From assembly GCA_023248035.1 (NCBI GenBank), contig JAHFFJ010000010.1, forward strand, positions 1-34,841: a stretch of 34,841 nt of DNA, in the 5' to 3' direction. This DNA is from Microcaldota archaeon. Its GTDB lineage: Archaea; Micrarchaeota; Micrarchaeia; Anstonellales; Bilamarchaeaceae. Numbering within the stretch: position 1 is the stretch's first letter; the number at the start of each line of letters is the position of its first letter. The notes under the pieces are model-generated. The model had not been told where the DNA came from, did not search any database, and was given only the letters and a program-made list of their open reading frames with translations. The translations under genes were made by a program, and so were the position numbers. Of this stretch, positions 16,105-24,314 are shown piece after piece.

Positions 16105-18216
16105 TTATTTAGAAACAACAACCTGGGTTTGCAGGATCTTATTTTTATCCTCTTCTACCCCCTTTGTTTTTACAGTTTTACCAACGTGAAGAACCTGGGT
16201 GTGTCTCGAACTGTCACGATAGATAGTTATACCCTTACAACCAGTCTTCCATGCAAGCATGTAAACATTTTCCACATCTTCAACAGTGGCATCTGCAGGC
16301 ATGTTAATGGTTTTACTTACTGCAAGGCCAACATTCTTCTGGAAAGCTGCCTGCATCAAAACATGGGCTTCTGGAGGCAAGTCATGGGAGACCCTAAACA
16401 CAGTTTTGATATCTTCTGGTATGCCTTCCATATGCTGTATGGTGCCTTCTTCCATAATTTTTTGCATAAGCTCCTCACTATAGAGGCCACGTACTTTGAG
16501 CACATGTTCGAAGATATCATCGCAATAATAGTATTGTCCTGCACGAACGGTCTTTAGGAAAGAAAGTGCGAACACAGGCTCAATTCCGCTACTGGTATCT
16601 GCAATCATGGAAATAGTTCCGGTGGGTGCTATCGAGGTACAGGTAGCGTTTCTCATGGCATCGTATTTTGATTTAAGCGGACTGTCCTTGAAACCAGGGA
16701 ATGATCCCCTTACTCTTCCAAGCTCATGGCTCATTTTAGTCGCTTCATCTTCAATGAAACGCATGATCTCTTCGCCAACTTCATAACCCTGCTCTGAATC
16801 GTAACTTATACCCATCTTGAAGAGCATTTTTGCAAAGCCCATGACACCAAGACCAATTCTTCGGTTCTTTAGAGTCTGATCACGGATCTGGGGAATTGGG
16901 TATTTGTTCAGATCAATAACGTTATCAAGGAACTGAAACGCAGTCCTTACAACATACCGAAGCCTTTTCCAGTTGACCTTTTTCTTCCAGTCCCCCTTAC
17001 TCCAGTCTAATTCAACAAACTTAATCAAATTTATACTGCCCAAATTACATGATTCGTAATCAGGCATAGGAACTTCACCGCAAGGGTTTGTTGCATGTAT
17101 CGGATCGGTTGGTGTGGGGTTTTTGCGGTTTATTTCATCAATAAATAGCATCCCAGGTTCTGCTGATTTCCATGCGCTATAGGCAATCATCTTGAACATG
17201 GTCCTGGCATTAACTTTTCTTATAACCGCTTGATTTCTTGGATTTAAAAGGTCATAATCAGAATTTGAATCAACTGCCTGCATAAAAACGTCATCAACCA
17301 TAACTGAGACATTGAAATTTTCCATAACACCAGGTGTTTGTTTCATGGTTATAAATTCTTCAATATCTGGATGCCAAACGTGGAGAGTAGCCATGTTTGC
17401 ACCACGCCTCTTACCACCCTGCTTTATGACGTTTGTAGCATTATCAAAAGCACTCATAAAAGAAATCGGCCCTGAGGCTATACCTGCAGTACTTTTTACA
17501 TAATCGCCTTTTGGACGAAGATAGGAGAAACAGAAACCAGTACCGCCACCGGTTTTATGTATTACAGCCTGATTTTTTACTGATTCGAAAATTTGCTCAA
17601 TATCATCCTTAACAGGAAGTATAAAGCAGGCAGCAAGCTGACCAAGTGGAGTTCCTGCATTCATAAGTGTTGGTGAATTTGGCAAAAATTCGAAATTAGT
17701 CATAATTTGATAGAATGCATGTTCATAATGCTTCACTAATGCGTCATCGCCACCATAGTTGTATTCATTTGATGCAAGGTGGTGTGCAACTCTCCTGAAT
17801 AACTGACTGGGAGTTTCAGTAGATTTTCCATTTTCATCCTTGAGCAAATATCTTTTTTCCAGAACCTGGATAGAATTAAGTGGAAGTTTAAGATCATCCT
17901 CTACACCGATAGCTCTTTTCATCTCTCTTTCTATATTTTTCCTATGACGATAGATAATGTAGGATTTTGCAGTAGTTGCATGTCCAGTCTCGATGAGCGC
18001 TTTTTCAACAAGATCCTGAACTTCTTCAACAGTTGGAATATAGTTTTCAGCATATTTTTCTTTTATGAATAAAAGAACCTGATCAGCTACCTCTTCAGCT
18101 TTTTTATGATCACTGCCACCCACCGATTGAGCAGCCTTGAATATAGCTTCAACTATCTTCGATTTGTCCAAATCAACAACGGAGCCGTCTCGTTTTCTTA
18201 TTTTATTTATAGTCAT
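16105..18216 (-). CDS. nrdJ: ribonucleoside-diphosphate reductase, class II (B12-dependent)
   Basis: 703 aa. An ATP-cone lies at ~3-95 (IRKRDGSVVDLDKSKIVEAI...RHRKNIE). The catalytic barrel follows: NSPTLMNAGTP, LAACFILP with redox C197, GGGTGFCFS, GGKRRGANMATLHVWHPDI, the NxCxE motif NPCGE (N377, C379, E381), and the partner cysteine region around C390. It makes deoxyribonucleotides using adenosylcobalamin and needs no oxygen. After GCKGITIYRDSSR only ~45 residues follow, and they contain no cysteine, whereas many class II enzymes end in a CxxC-type tail. The stop lies next to the outer edge of the repeat at 16089. Confidence 0.93.
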   Translation of the reverse strand: MTINKIRKRDGSVVDLDKSKIVEAIFKAAQSVGGSDHKKAEEVADQVLLFIKEKYAENYIPTVEEVQDLVEKALIETGHATTAKSYIIYRHRKNIEREMKRAIGVEDDLKLPLNSIQVLEKRYLLKDENGKSTETPSQLFRRVAHHLASNEYNYGGDDALVKHYEHAFYQIMTNFEFLPNSPTLMNAGTPLGQLAACFILPVKDDIEQIFESVKNQAVIHKTGGGTGFCFSYLRPKGDYVKSTAGIASGPISFMSAFDNATNVIKQGGKRRGANMATLHVWHPDIEEFITMKQTPGVMENFNVSVMVDDVFMQAVDSNSDYDLLNPRNQAVIRKVNARTMFKMIAYSAWKSAEPGMLFIDEINRKNPTPTDPIHATNPCGEVPMPDYESCNLGSINLIKFVELDWSKGDWKKKVNWKRLRYVVRTAFQFLDNVIDLNKYPIPQIRDQTLKNRRIGLGVMGFAKMLFKMGISYDSEQGYEVGEEIMRFIEDEATKMSHELGRVRGSFPGFKDSPLKSKYDAMRNATCTSIAPTGTISMIADTSSGIEPVFALSFLKTVRAGQYYYCDDIFEHVLKVRGLYSEELMQKIMEEGTIQHMEGIPEDIKTVFRVSHDLPPEAHVLMQAAFQKNVGLAVSKTINMPADATVEDVENVYMLAWKTGCKGITIYRDSSRHTQVLHVGKTVKTKGVEEDKNKILQTQVVVSK

Positions 18217-18362
18217 AAACTCACCATCAGTCCCATAAATGGGCTGTCAACCCGCCTCAGAGCCGAACAGGATAATTTCTTGCGCAAGTAATTTAAATGG
18301 GTTTACTTACGAAGACAACTTGATTAACACTTTTTGTTGTAAAAACACAAAACTTTCAATAA

Positions 18363-18875
18363 TTATCTCCTTAGAGCGAAGAGACCCCCAGAGCCTCCAA
18401 CAACAAAATTCACCATTGTCCCAAAAAGGATTATTCCGATTCCGCAAACTGCAGAGAGACCTACTCCACTTAGGCCAGCAGTACCACCGAATATAGAAGC
18501 TGCCACAACAGATTCTGTAGAACCAAAACCAGAACCATCAACCAAGCGGCTAACCACTACAAAAGTAAGTATGAGGTTAAGGAGAAGACGGACAGAAGCT
18601 ATTACAAAATAGGAAAATGCAGCCACCAGACCGGCACCCACTGAATCCATACCGTATTTTTTTACTGCACGCATACCCGCCCAAAAATAAAGACCACAAA
18701 ATACGGGTAAAAGAACAATTGAATAGACTGCATTAACAGTGTCGATTATAGATCCGTTACTGTCGTTAATTAGTAATGAAAGAAGTTGAAGTATCAGGGA
18801 TAAAACAACAAGTACAACTCCCGTAGCAATAATAACAGCTGATGAAAGTGCGATTTTTTTTACATCTACATGCAT
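18363..18875 (-). CDS. small integral membrane protein
   Basis: 170 aa with about four hydrophobic segments at ~8-36, ~48-68, ~80-110 and ~128-160. There are few charged residues outside the loops, and no enzyme motif. The last segment is rich in glycine and serine (GGTAGLSGVGLSAVCGIGI). The TATGGTGACC context upstream includes a possible ribosome-binding sequence. Family unknown. Confidence 0.65.
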   Translation of the reverse strand: MHVDVKKIALSSAVIIATGVVLVVLSLILQLLSLLINDSNGSIIDTVNAVYSIVLLPVFCGLYFWAGMRAVKKYGMDSVGAGLVAAFSYFVIASVRLLLNLILTFVVVSRLVDGSGFGSTESVVAASIFGGTAGLSGVGLSAVCGIGIILFGTMVNFVVGGSGGLFALRR

Positions 18876-18948
18876 ATGGTCACCATCGGAGAGTAAGCAT
18901 GAAAAATTTATAAATCAGACAGCCAGGAACTAAATTTGGCGAACTGCT

Positions 18949-20637
18949 TTAACATGAAAATATGAAGACGAGCGGATTTTTCCTATCCAGCCTGCAGAAA
19001 CCAAAACGTTCGAACTGGATTATAGTGCCAAGAGGAAGCTCAGTAACCGATTTTTCACAATAACCTTTTATCTCTATAAGGCTATCTGAATTATATTCTC
19101 CTTTTTCATCCAGAAGATCTTTAGGAACAAGAACTGTGCACTCAACTCTACTATCACTAACCCATTGGATTTTTCGCTCCGCAATAGAGTCTTCAACTAG
19201 TTGTCCGGAGAGTATATTGCTAGCTATGAGAAGTTTTACATTGCAAAGGTCCTTAAGTCGAAAAATCTCATTTTCTTTAGTATTATCAGCATCATCCTTT
19301 GAGATATAGATTGTTTTCGATACTTCCAGTGTACGCGTTCCTGCCTCGTTATTTTTCGGATGTTTTTTTAGAGTTACGGTTTGTTTTTCAAGTCCTGAAA
19401 CCTCAAGCTTAACCGGATCAGGAACAAAAAAATAATGGGGTGCTGATGGATCTAGCAGCTTGCGGTTTTCAGCAAGTAGTGCTTCCCAGTTTGGTTCGCT
19501 TTCCACCTTGGATAACCCGAATGATAGTACAAATGATTTTATCGCCTCAGGCAAAATTCCTCGGCGCTTAAGGCCTGCTATTGTAGGAAGCCTAGGATCA
19601 TCCCATCCAAGGACTTTTTTATCATTAACAAAGGGTAAAAGCAGTCTTTTACTAACAGGTGCACCCTTTATTGCAAGGCGCGAGAAGGAAATAAGTTCAG
19701 GTGGAGTCCAACCAAGTGCCTGATAGATCGAGAGTGACAACTCATCCCTAAGTTCGTATTCTTTTGAACGCATGGAGTGGGTTATTCCCTCAAGATGGTC
19801 CATAACCACTACAGCCAGATCGTAAGAGGGCCAAACCCGATATTTTTCGAGCTGACGGAAGTGTTTTGACTCTATTATTCTTGCAAGTGTAGGATCACGC
19901 ATTACAGTATTATCTGCCTTAAGATCGCCTTTGAAACGAAGTACCACCTGACCTGCGTTAAAATCCCCATCAGTCATTCTTTGCCATTTTTCATTATTTA
20001 CTTCATTTGGTTGTGAACGACAGGCACATTGAGTTCCATCCGTACGCCCTTTACTCATTTCCTCTTGAGGACAGCTACAAACATAGGCACTATTTTTGTT
20101 TATGAGAACTTTTGCAGCATCATAGATAGCAGCCATATTGTCAGAAGTGTAAGTTTCTCCTTCCCATTTTATCCCAAGCCACTCCAAACCCGCCTTTAAT
20201 GCTTCAACATACTGGTAAGATTCCTTTTCAGGGTTGGTATCATCAAATCTAAGAATCATCTTACCACCATAGGCATTTGCAGCTTCATAATCAAGCCAGG
20301 CTGCTTTTGCATGGCCAATATGAGGGTAGCCTGAAGGTTCAGGAGGAAAACGAGTGGTGACTGCACCCAGAACTGCATTAGGAAGTTCGAGTGCTTTCTT
20401 CTCTTCTTTCTTTTCAGCATACTCGAAATCTTTCATTTCGTTTTCGATCTGATCTTTTTGTAGTTTTGAGATGCGAAATATTTGGACACTTATCTTGCTC
20501 ATGGTTTCCTTCATGTTTTTTTTACAATCTGGAAATTCAGCAATGACCTTACCGACTATGGAACCAGCATTCGCCTTTCCATAGTCAAATGCATTTTTGA
20601 GTGTGTATTTACGAATTATTGAATCTAAATCGGACAT
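18949..20637 (-). CDS. gltX: glutamyl-tRNA synthetase, archaeal type
   Basis: About 562 aa. RFPPEPSGYPHIGHAKA carries the class I HIGH signature; GAPVSKRLL is the KMSKS-like loop; CSCPQEEM...CAC is the zinc-binding cysteine cluster. RFDDTNPEKE and LEGITHSMRSKEYE are typical of the GlxRS family, and the C-terminal half is the beta-barrel anticodon domain of the archaeal/eukaryotic group. It charges tRNA-Glu. I prefer the ATG at 20637 (MSDLDSIIRKY) to the upstream ATG at 20646; the DNA does not settle this. Confidence 0.94.
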   Translation of the reverse strand: MSDLDSIIRKYTLKNAFDYGKANAGSIVGKVIAEFPDCKKNMKETMSKISVQIFRISKLQKDQIENEMKDFEYAEKKEEKKALELPNAVLGAVTTRFPPEPSGYPHIGHAKAAWLDYEAANAYGGKMILRFDDTNPEKESYQYVEALKAGLEWLGIKWEGETYTSDNMAAIYDAAKVLINKNSAYVCSCPQEEMSKGRTDGTQCACRSQPNEVNNEKWQRMTDGDFNAGQVVLRFKGDLKADNTVMRDPTLARIIESKHFRQLEKYRVWPSYDLAVVVMDHLEGITHSMRSKEYELRDELSLSIYQALGWTPPELISFSRLAIKGAPVSKRLLLPFVNDKKVLGWDDPRLPTIAGLKRRGILPEAIKSFVLSFGLSKVESEPNWEALLAENRKLLDPSAPHYFFVPDPVKLEVSGLEKQTVTLKKHPKNNEAGTRTLEVSKTIYISKDDADNTKENEIFRLKDLCNVKLLIASNILSGQLVEDSIAERKIQWVSDSRVECTVLVPKDLLDEKGEYNSDSLIEIKGYCEKSVTELPLGTIIQFERFGFCRLDRKNPLVFIFSC

Positions 20638-20698
20638 AATTATCATTCTAAGAAGAGGTTTAAGAACTGAAGTTTAAGAAATGAATTTTGATACAAAT

Positions 20699-20708
20699 CT
20701 TTATAAAG
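20699..20708 (+). promoter_or_regulatory. TATA box CTTTATAAAG of the small transcription unit
   Basis: A palindromic, textbook archaeal TATA sequence ~60 bp ahead of the SD-preceded ATG at 20769, predicting a transcript start near 20730. Confidence 0.5.
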
Positions 20709-20755
20709 AGTTTATTTCCAAAAGTAATAAGAAACAAAAAAAGATAAAAAGAAAC

Positions 20756-20845
20756 GGAGGTGTAGTGCATGAATGAATACCATAAATTTGGAAAGATGTC
20801 TAATTATACTGCCACTTTGAACTACACCTTTGTCATTAAGTGGCG
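20756..20845 (+). promoter_or_regulatory. interlocking inverted repeats: candidate RNA pseudoknot covering the SD
   Basis: AGGTGTAGT (20758-20766) is an exact complement of ACTACACCT (20822-20830). The latter lies in the loop of a second perfect pair, GCCACTT (20811-20817) and AAGTGGC (20839-20845). Both helices can form together as a pseudoknot. The first would hide the GGAGG ribosome-binding site. Confidence 0.5.
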
Positions 20846-20858
20846 TGAAGAAAAGTAG
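20769..20858 (+). CDS. 29-aa peptide, or a structured small RNA
   Basis: The frame MNEYHKFGKMSNY... to ...FVIKWREEK is 29 residues, preceded at good spacing by GGAGGTG, a strong match to the 16S anti-SD (CACCTCC). A TATA box lies upstream and a hairpin terminator downstream, so this is a self-contained unit of ~170 bp. The peptide has no cysteine, signal or membrane segment and no recognised family. Because the DNA also encodes interlocking inverted repeats, the conserved product may be the RNA rather than the peptide. Confidence 0.45.
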   Translation: MNEYHKFGKMSNYTATLNYTFVIKWREEK

Positions 20859-20867
20859 GAGAAAAGA

Positions 20868-20890
20868 AAACTTTTTGGAAAAAAGTTTTA
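20868..20890 (+). terminator. hairpin terminator after the small unit
   Basis: AAAACTTTTT-GGA-AAAAAGTTTT, a perfect 10-bp stem with a 3-nt loop. Its sequence, continuing to ~20902, closely resembles two of the 16S introns. Confidence 0.5.
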
Positions 20891-20940
20891 TCAAAAAACT
20901 TCCCAAAATTTTGTGACATTCGAAACTCCTGCGCCCGGAA

Positions 20941-21040
20941 CATACAACAACTAAAAGTTGGCGTATGACTTTTGAATAGTACTTCCACCTTAGCGTGGCT
21001 TAACAACGGTTTGGCTGTAGAGTAGCTTTGCTACCTGCAG
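20941..21040 (+). other. two hairpins in the leader of the HTH gene
   Basis: Hairpin 1 (20941-20967): CATAC-aa-CAACT-aaa-AGTTG-gc-GTATG, symmetric with a 2x2 internal loop. Hairpin 2 (21015-21040): CTGTAG-a-GTAGC-ttt-GCTAC-CTGCAG. Both precede the HTH gene; they could be regulatory or part of a small RNA. No known RNA family was recognised. Confidence 0.4.
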
Positions 21041-21054
21041 ACCTGGGTAAATCG

Positions 21055-21324
21055 GTGATTAGAGTGGTTAATTTAGAGGTTCCCGCACCGGAATTTCCGG
21101 ATGAACGGCCTGAAGAAAGAGTATTCGTAGATAAAGATGATATGGAGTTTGTAGCGAAACGGGGACGACCCCGTAAAACCCAAAGTCCGCAGATGTTGAA
21201 CGAAGTGCTTAACCTGTACTTTGTTCAAAAGCTGTCAATGAGAAAGATTGCGGACGTTTTAGGAGTATCGCATATGAGTATTTATCGTATGTTGAGCGAC
21301 CCTAATGTCGAGCTACTCATTTGA
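21055..21324 (+). CDS. AT-hook and helix-turn-helix DNA-binding protein
   Basis: About 89 aa from the GTG at 21055. An upstream in-frame TTG at 21028 is rejected because it falls inside a hairpin and lacks a ribosome-binding sequence. The N-terminal ~40 residues are acidic and proline-rich (PAPEFPDERPEE). KRGRPRK is an AT-hook-like minor-groove motif. LSMRKIADVLGVSHMSIYRMLSD is a clean helix-turn-helix of the resolvase/sigma-like type. No catalytic resolvase domain is present, so it is a regulator or architectural protein, or a remnant of a recombinase. A perfect terminator hairpin follows. Confidence 0.7.
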   Translation: MIRVVNLEVPAPEFPDERPEERVFVDKDDMEFVAKRGRPRKTQSPQMLNEVLNLYFVQKLSMRKIADVLGVSHMSIYRMLSDPNVELLI

Positions 21325-21345
21325 AGCCTTTTAGAAAAAGGCTTC
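21323..21345 (+). terminator. terminator hairpin of the HTH gene
   Basis: GAAGCCTTTT-aga-AAAAGGCTTC, a perfect 10-bp stem overlapping the stop codon. Confidence 0.6.
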
Positions 21346-21507
21346 ACCCAAAACTTGGTGTAAGTTGCATCAAAATTAGCACAATAAAAACTAGGGACAA
21401 GATTTGGAGTGAAAACTCCTTTTTTTATATCTTTTTTTATATTTTTCTGATATGGCTCACGCTAGTTTTTTACAAAAACCCAAAAGAGTTTTGCATTAAA
21501 ATGAGAA

Positions 21508-21537
21508 GACTCACGCTTCATTTAGAGTAATCTGTGC
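21508..21537 (-). other. pre-16S processing stem, 3' strand (BHB)
   Basis: Pairs with 23432-23462: an outer 13-bp helix (GACTCACGCTTCA), a 3-nt bulge, a 5-bp central helix (AGAGT), a bulge of ~4 nt on the other strand, and a 9-bp helix (AATCTGTGC). This is the bulge-helix-bulge arrangement cut by archaeal tRNA-splicing endonuclease in pre-16S RNA. Confidence 0.7.
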
Positions 21538-22013
21538 TCTTCGTACACTGCACACTTTCTTCCATAACTTCTGAATGTGATTTCAGTAAATTTGGAGGTG
21601 ATCTATCCGCAGGTTCCCCTACGGATACCTTGTTACGACTTAGCCCCCCTCACGTCCTCTCGGTTCGAACCCGGCATGAACCAGGGCCTCACCGGGAAAA
21701 CATTTGGGTGACTTGACGGGCGGTGTGTGCAAGGAGCGGGGACACATTCACCGCGTGATAGTGACACGCGATTACTAGCCATTCCATCTTCACGAGGGTG
21801 AGTTGCAACCCTCGATCCGAACCACGGATGGATTTAGGGGATTGGCTCCTCCTTTCGAAGTTGCAGCCCATTGTTCCATCCACTGTATGCCGCGTGTAGC
21901 CCAAGGGTTTCGGACCATACTGACCTACCGTCGCCCACTCCTTCCTCCCATTTAGCACGGGCAGTCCGTTTAGAGTACACCTTTCCCGGAGGAAAAGTTA
22001 GTAACTAAACGCA

Positions 22014-22045
<32 letters not shown>

Positions 22046-22048
22046 AGT

Positions 22049-22103
22049 TTATGTAAACCTTTTCAGTAAGTTTTTTGTCAAACGTTTTTCCTAAAAAAGT
22101 TTG
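22049..22103 (-). other. 16S insertion D, 55 nt, after E. coli ~1080: probable BHB intron
   Basis: Removal joins ...GGTGTGA to ACTGTCCTG..., giving a GGT-GTGA-ACT hairpin of exactly the archaeal length before GTCCTGTTAAGTC. A BHB can be drawn: bulges GAC and AAA, central GTGT/ACAT, inner AAACTTTTT/AAAAGGTTT. Confidence 0.7.
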
Positions 22104-22237
22104 TCACACCACGAGCTGACGATGGCCATGCAATACCTCTCGGCTCGTCAGGCAAGATCTTTAGTCTGGCCTTCATACTGCCGTCGCCCTTGGTGATATT
22201 TCCGGCGTTGTATCCAATTAAACCGTAGCATCCACGG

Positions 22238-22271
<34 letters not shown>

Positions 22272-22388
22272 AAATCTTGCGATCGTACTCCCCAGGCGGC
22301 AGACTTAACACCTACGCTACAGCACTACACATGATTACTCATGTGTAACACCACAGTCTGCATCATTTACAGCTGGGACTACCGGGGT

Positions 22389-22472
22389 ATTTAGGGTTCT
22401 TTGACAGATTAGTTTTACCTCATGCCTTTTTCCAGGGTTTTTGACCTTGGAAAGGCAGATGTCAAAAAGCCT
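22389..22472 (-). other. 16S insertion C, 84 nt, after E. coli ~793: probable BHB intron
   Basis: It sits inside the universal 790 loop. Removal gives exactly GGGATTAGATACCCCGG. The BHB has two ATA bulges either side of a TTAG/CTAA central helix, with cuts AT|A. Inside are a nine-pair stem (TTTTTGACA/TGTCAAAGA, one G-U) and a second hairpin (TGCCTTT.../AAAGGCA). Confidence 0.8.
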
Positions 22473-22569
22473 ATCTAATCCCGTTCGCTCCCCCAGCTTT
22501 CGTCCCTCACCGTCGGACATGTTTTGGATCGGCGCCTTCGCCACTGGTAGTCCTTCCAGGCTCAACGGA

Positions 22570-22617
22570 ATGTAAAGAACTTTTTAGTTTTTGATTAAAT
22601 TTTTTCCTAAAAAGTTT
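22570..22617 (-). other. 16S insertion B, 48 nt, after E. coli ~697: probable BHB intron
   Basis: It sits in the 690 loop after GGGGTAAAAT. The inner stem is a perfect AACTTTTTAG/CTAAAAAGTT; central helix GTAAA/TTTAC; bulges ATA and ATT. Removal restores the 12-nt spacing to GGAAGGAC that is normal in archaea. Confidence 0.72.
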
Positions 22618-22806
22618 ATTTTACCCCTACCCTGGAAGTACTCCGACCCTCCCCCATTCCCAAGACCGTCAGTATCCACTGCACGCGTTAGAGTTGAGCT
22701 CCAACATTTCACAGCGGACTTAATGGTCCAGCTACGGACGCTTTAGGCCCAATATTCGTGGGTACCACTCGAGGCGCTGGTGTTACCGCGGCGGCTGCCA
22801 CCAGTC

Positions 22807-22855
22807 ATAGGCCACTCCCTAACGACTGTTTGATTATACACCGTTAAGGGTGTGA
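22807..22855 (-). other. 16S insertion A, 49 nt, after E. coli ~509: probable BHB intron
   Basis: It sits in the 530-loop helix. Removal gives GGGCAAGACTGGTGGCAGCC, the canonical archaeal form. BHB: bulges AAT and ATG, central GGGC/GCCT, inner CAC.CCC.TAACG paired with CGTTA.GGG.GTG. Confidence 0.75.
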
Positions 22856-23431
22856 TTGCCCACACCCTTATTCTCCAAGCTATTTACACTTGGCAAAAGA
22901 CGGAAACTAAGTTTCCGCCACTCAGACTTCCCCTGTCACGCTTTCGCGCATTGCAGAGGTTTCGCGCCTGCTGCATCCCGTAGGACTAGGGTCCTTGTCT
23001 CAGTACCCTTCTGGGGGCCACCACTCCCATGGCCCCTACGGATTATCGGCTTGGTGAGCCATTACCCCACCAACTACCATGATCCGACGCAGTCTCATCC
23101 TAAGGCGGACTGGCTCCAATTCACCAGCCATTTAAATGCCTAAGCCTTCCAGCATAAGGCACCTATCGCGAGTTAGCCTCAGTTTCCCGAGGTTATTCAC
23201 GTCCTTAGGGCAGATTGACCACGTGTTACTCAGCCGTATGCCGCCCACCCAGGTGAGTGAGCTGACTTGCATGGCTTAGTCGAAGTCTGATAGCAGTACC
23301 CTCCAGCAGGATCAACTGGAATTTCAGCTGATCGTGCATTCTAACACGAATTTTTTACACGCTAAACATAATGTTTTCATAATGTTTTCGCGCGTTGGTA
23401 CGATCAATTTTCTTATTTAGAAATTGACATT

Positions 23432-23462
23432 GCACAGATTATTTACTCTTGAAGCGTGAGTC
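23432..23462 (-). other. pre-16S processing stem, 5' strand (BHB)
   Basis: Complement of 21508-21537 with opposed bulges, see that entry. The leader from 23463 to ~23610 shows a hairpin at 23578-23605 and no gene. Confidence 0.7.
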
Positions 23463-23632
23463 AAACCTATAAGTTATAGATTTCCACAACATGAATCGCC
23501 CCGGAATCGAGACTCTACATGTTCAAAAAGCGCATTTCATTGTACCAAACTAGGTACTCGTGTGCATATTATTACACATTCTAAGCAATTGAAAGCGCTA
23601 AGAATGCGCGAGAGATATATACGCATAAAGGG

Positions 23633-23641
23633 ATTTATAAA
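23633..23641 (-). promoter_or_regulatory. TATA box of the 16S operon
   Basis: The minus strand reads GCTTTATAAATCCC, a strong archaeal TATA with purine-rich upstream bases (CGCAAG), placing the start near 23608 and giving a ~285-nt leader before mature 16S. Confidence 0.6.
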
Positions 23642-23776
23642 GCTTGCGACCATACGAGAGCAGAATTGTTTTTCGCATGAAAATTACTACCTTTAGCCAA
23701 AATTTACCAAAATTTACCAAAAAAAGAATAATAAATTTATGTAAGATATTTATAAAAGAATGGATAAAACCAAACA

Positions 23777-24271
23777 ATGGAAGAAAAAATAGTCCTTGAT
23801 AGTAAAAGTTTCGAGGCACTAGCAGTCGATAATAGGGTACGCATATTAAAATCCCTAAAACAGAGACGTAAAACTCTTTCAGAGATAGCTAAGGAGATGG
23901 ATATTTCTGTTTCTGGTGCAAAAGAACACCTGCAAAAACTGGAACAAGCCAATTTGGTGGAAAAAAAGGATGATGGGCATAAATGGAAGTATTACGAGCT
24001 CACAAAAAAAGGTACAGGAATAGTAGCGCCAAAAGAGTTGAAAGTTTGGATACTTTTGGGATTATCTTTGATTGCACTGGTATTATCTTTGATGCCATTA
24101 CATAACGAAGTAGTAAATGAGAAAATCGCACCCACTAGTTCTGGAATGGAAAAACAAGATATACTGGATACTGATCAAACCCCGTTGATGCCCATAATAA
24201 CAGTAATAAGTGCAATAACAATCGCATTATGCCTGGCAATATTGATAGGGAATAGAATTTGGAAAAGGTAA
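23777..24271 (+). CDS. membrane-anchored winged-helix (ArsR-like) regulator
   Basis: 164 aa. Residues ~8-80 form a winged helix: FEALAVDNRVRILKSLKQR, TLSEIAKEMDISVSGAKEHLQKLEQANLV as the recognition helix, and a wing ending YYELTKKG. Two membrane segments follow at ~88-106 and ~138-158, joined by a ~30-residue acidic outer loop. So DNA binding is tethered to the membrane, as in archaeal regulators that sense envelope signals. A TTTATAAA box 21-28 bp ahead of the ATG indicates a leaderless transcript. The target is unknown. Confidence 0.8.
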   Translation: MEEKIVLDSKSFEALAVDNRVRILKSLKQRRKTLSEIAKEMDISVSGAKEHLQKLEQANLVEKKDDGHKWKYYELTKKGTGIVAPKELKVWILLGLSLIALVLSLMPLHNEVVNEKIAPTSSGMEKQDILDTDQTPLMPIITVISAITIALCLAILIGNRIWKR

Positions 24272-24314
24272 ATTGGATAGATTTATTTATGACTTTTATT
24301 CTATTTCATTACAT

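Noticed and set aside
20925-21060. Possible SRP RNA, RNase P RNA or tRNA
   Set aside because: None of the conserved SRP S-domain or RNase P motifs is visible, and no cloverleaf can be drawn; only two hairpins are supported.
22335-22565. Open frames inside the 16S gene and its introns, such as a 76-codon frame
   Set aside because: They read through conserved rRNA; the insertions are 48-84 nt and too short to encode a homing endonuclease.
23698-23724. Tandem AAAATTTACC units as a repeat array or operator
   Set aside because: Only two units in an AT-rich promoter region; too short to claim.
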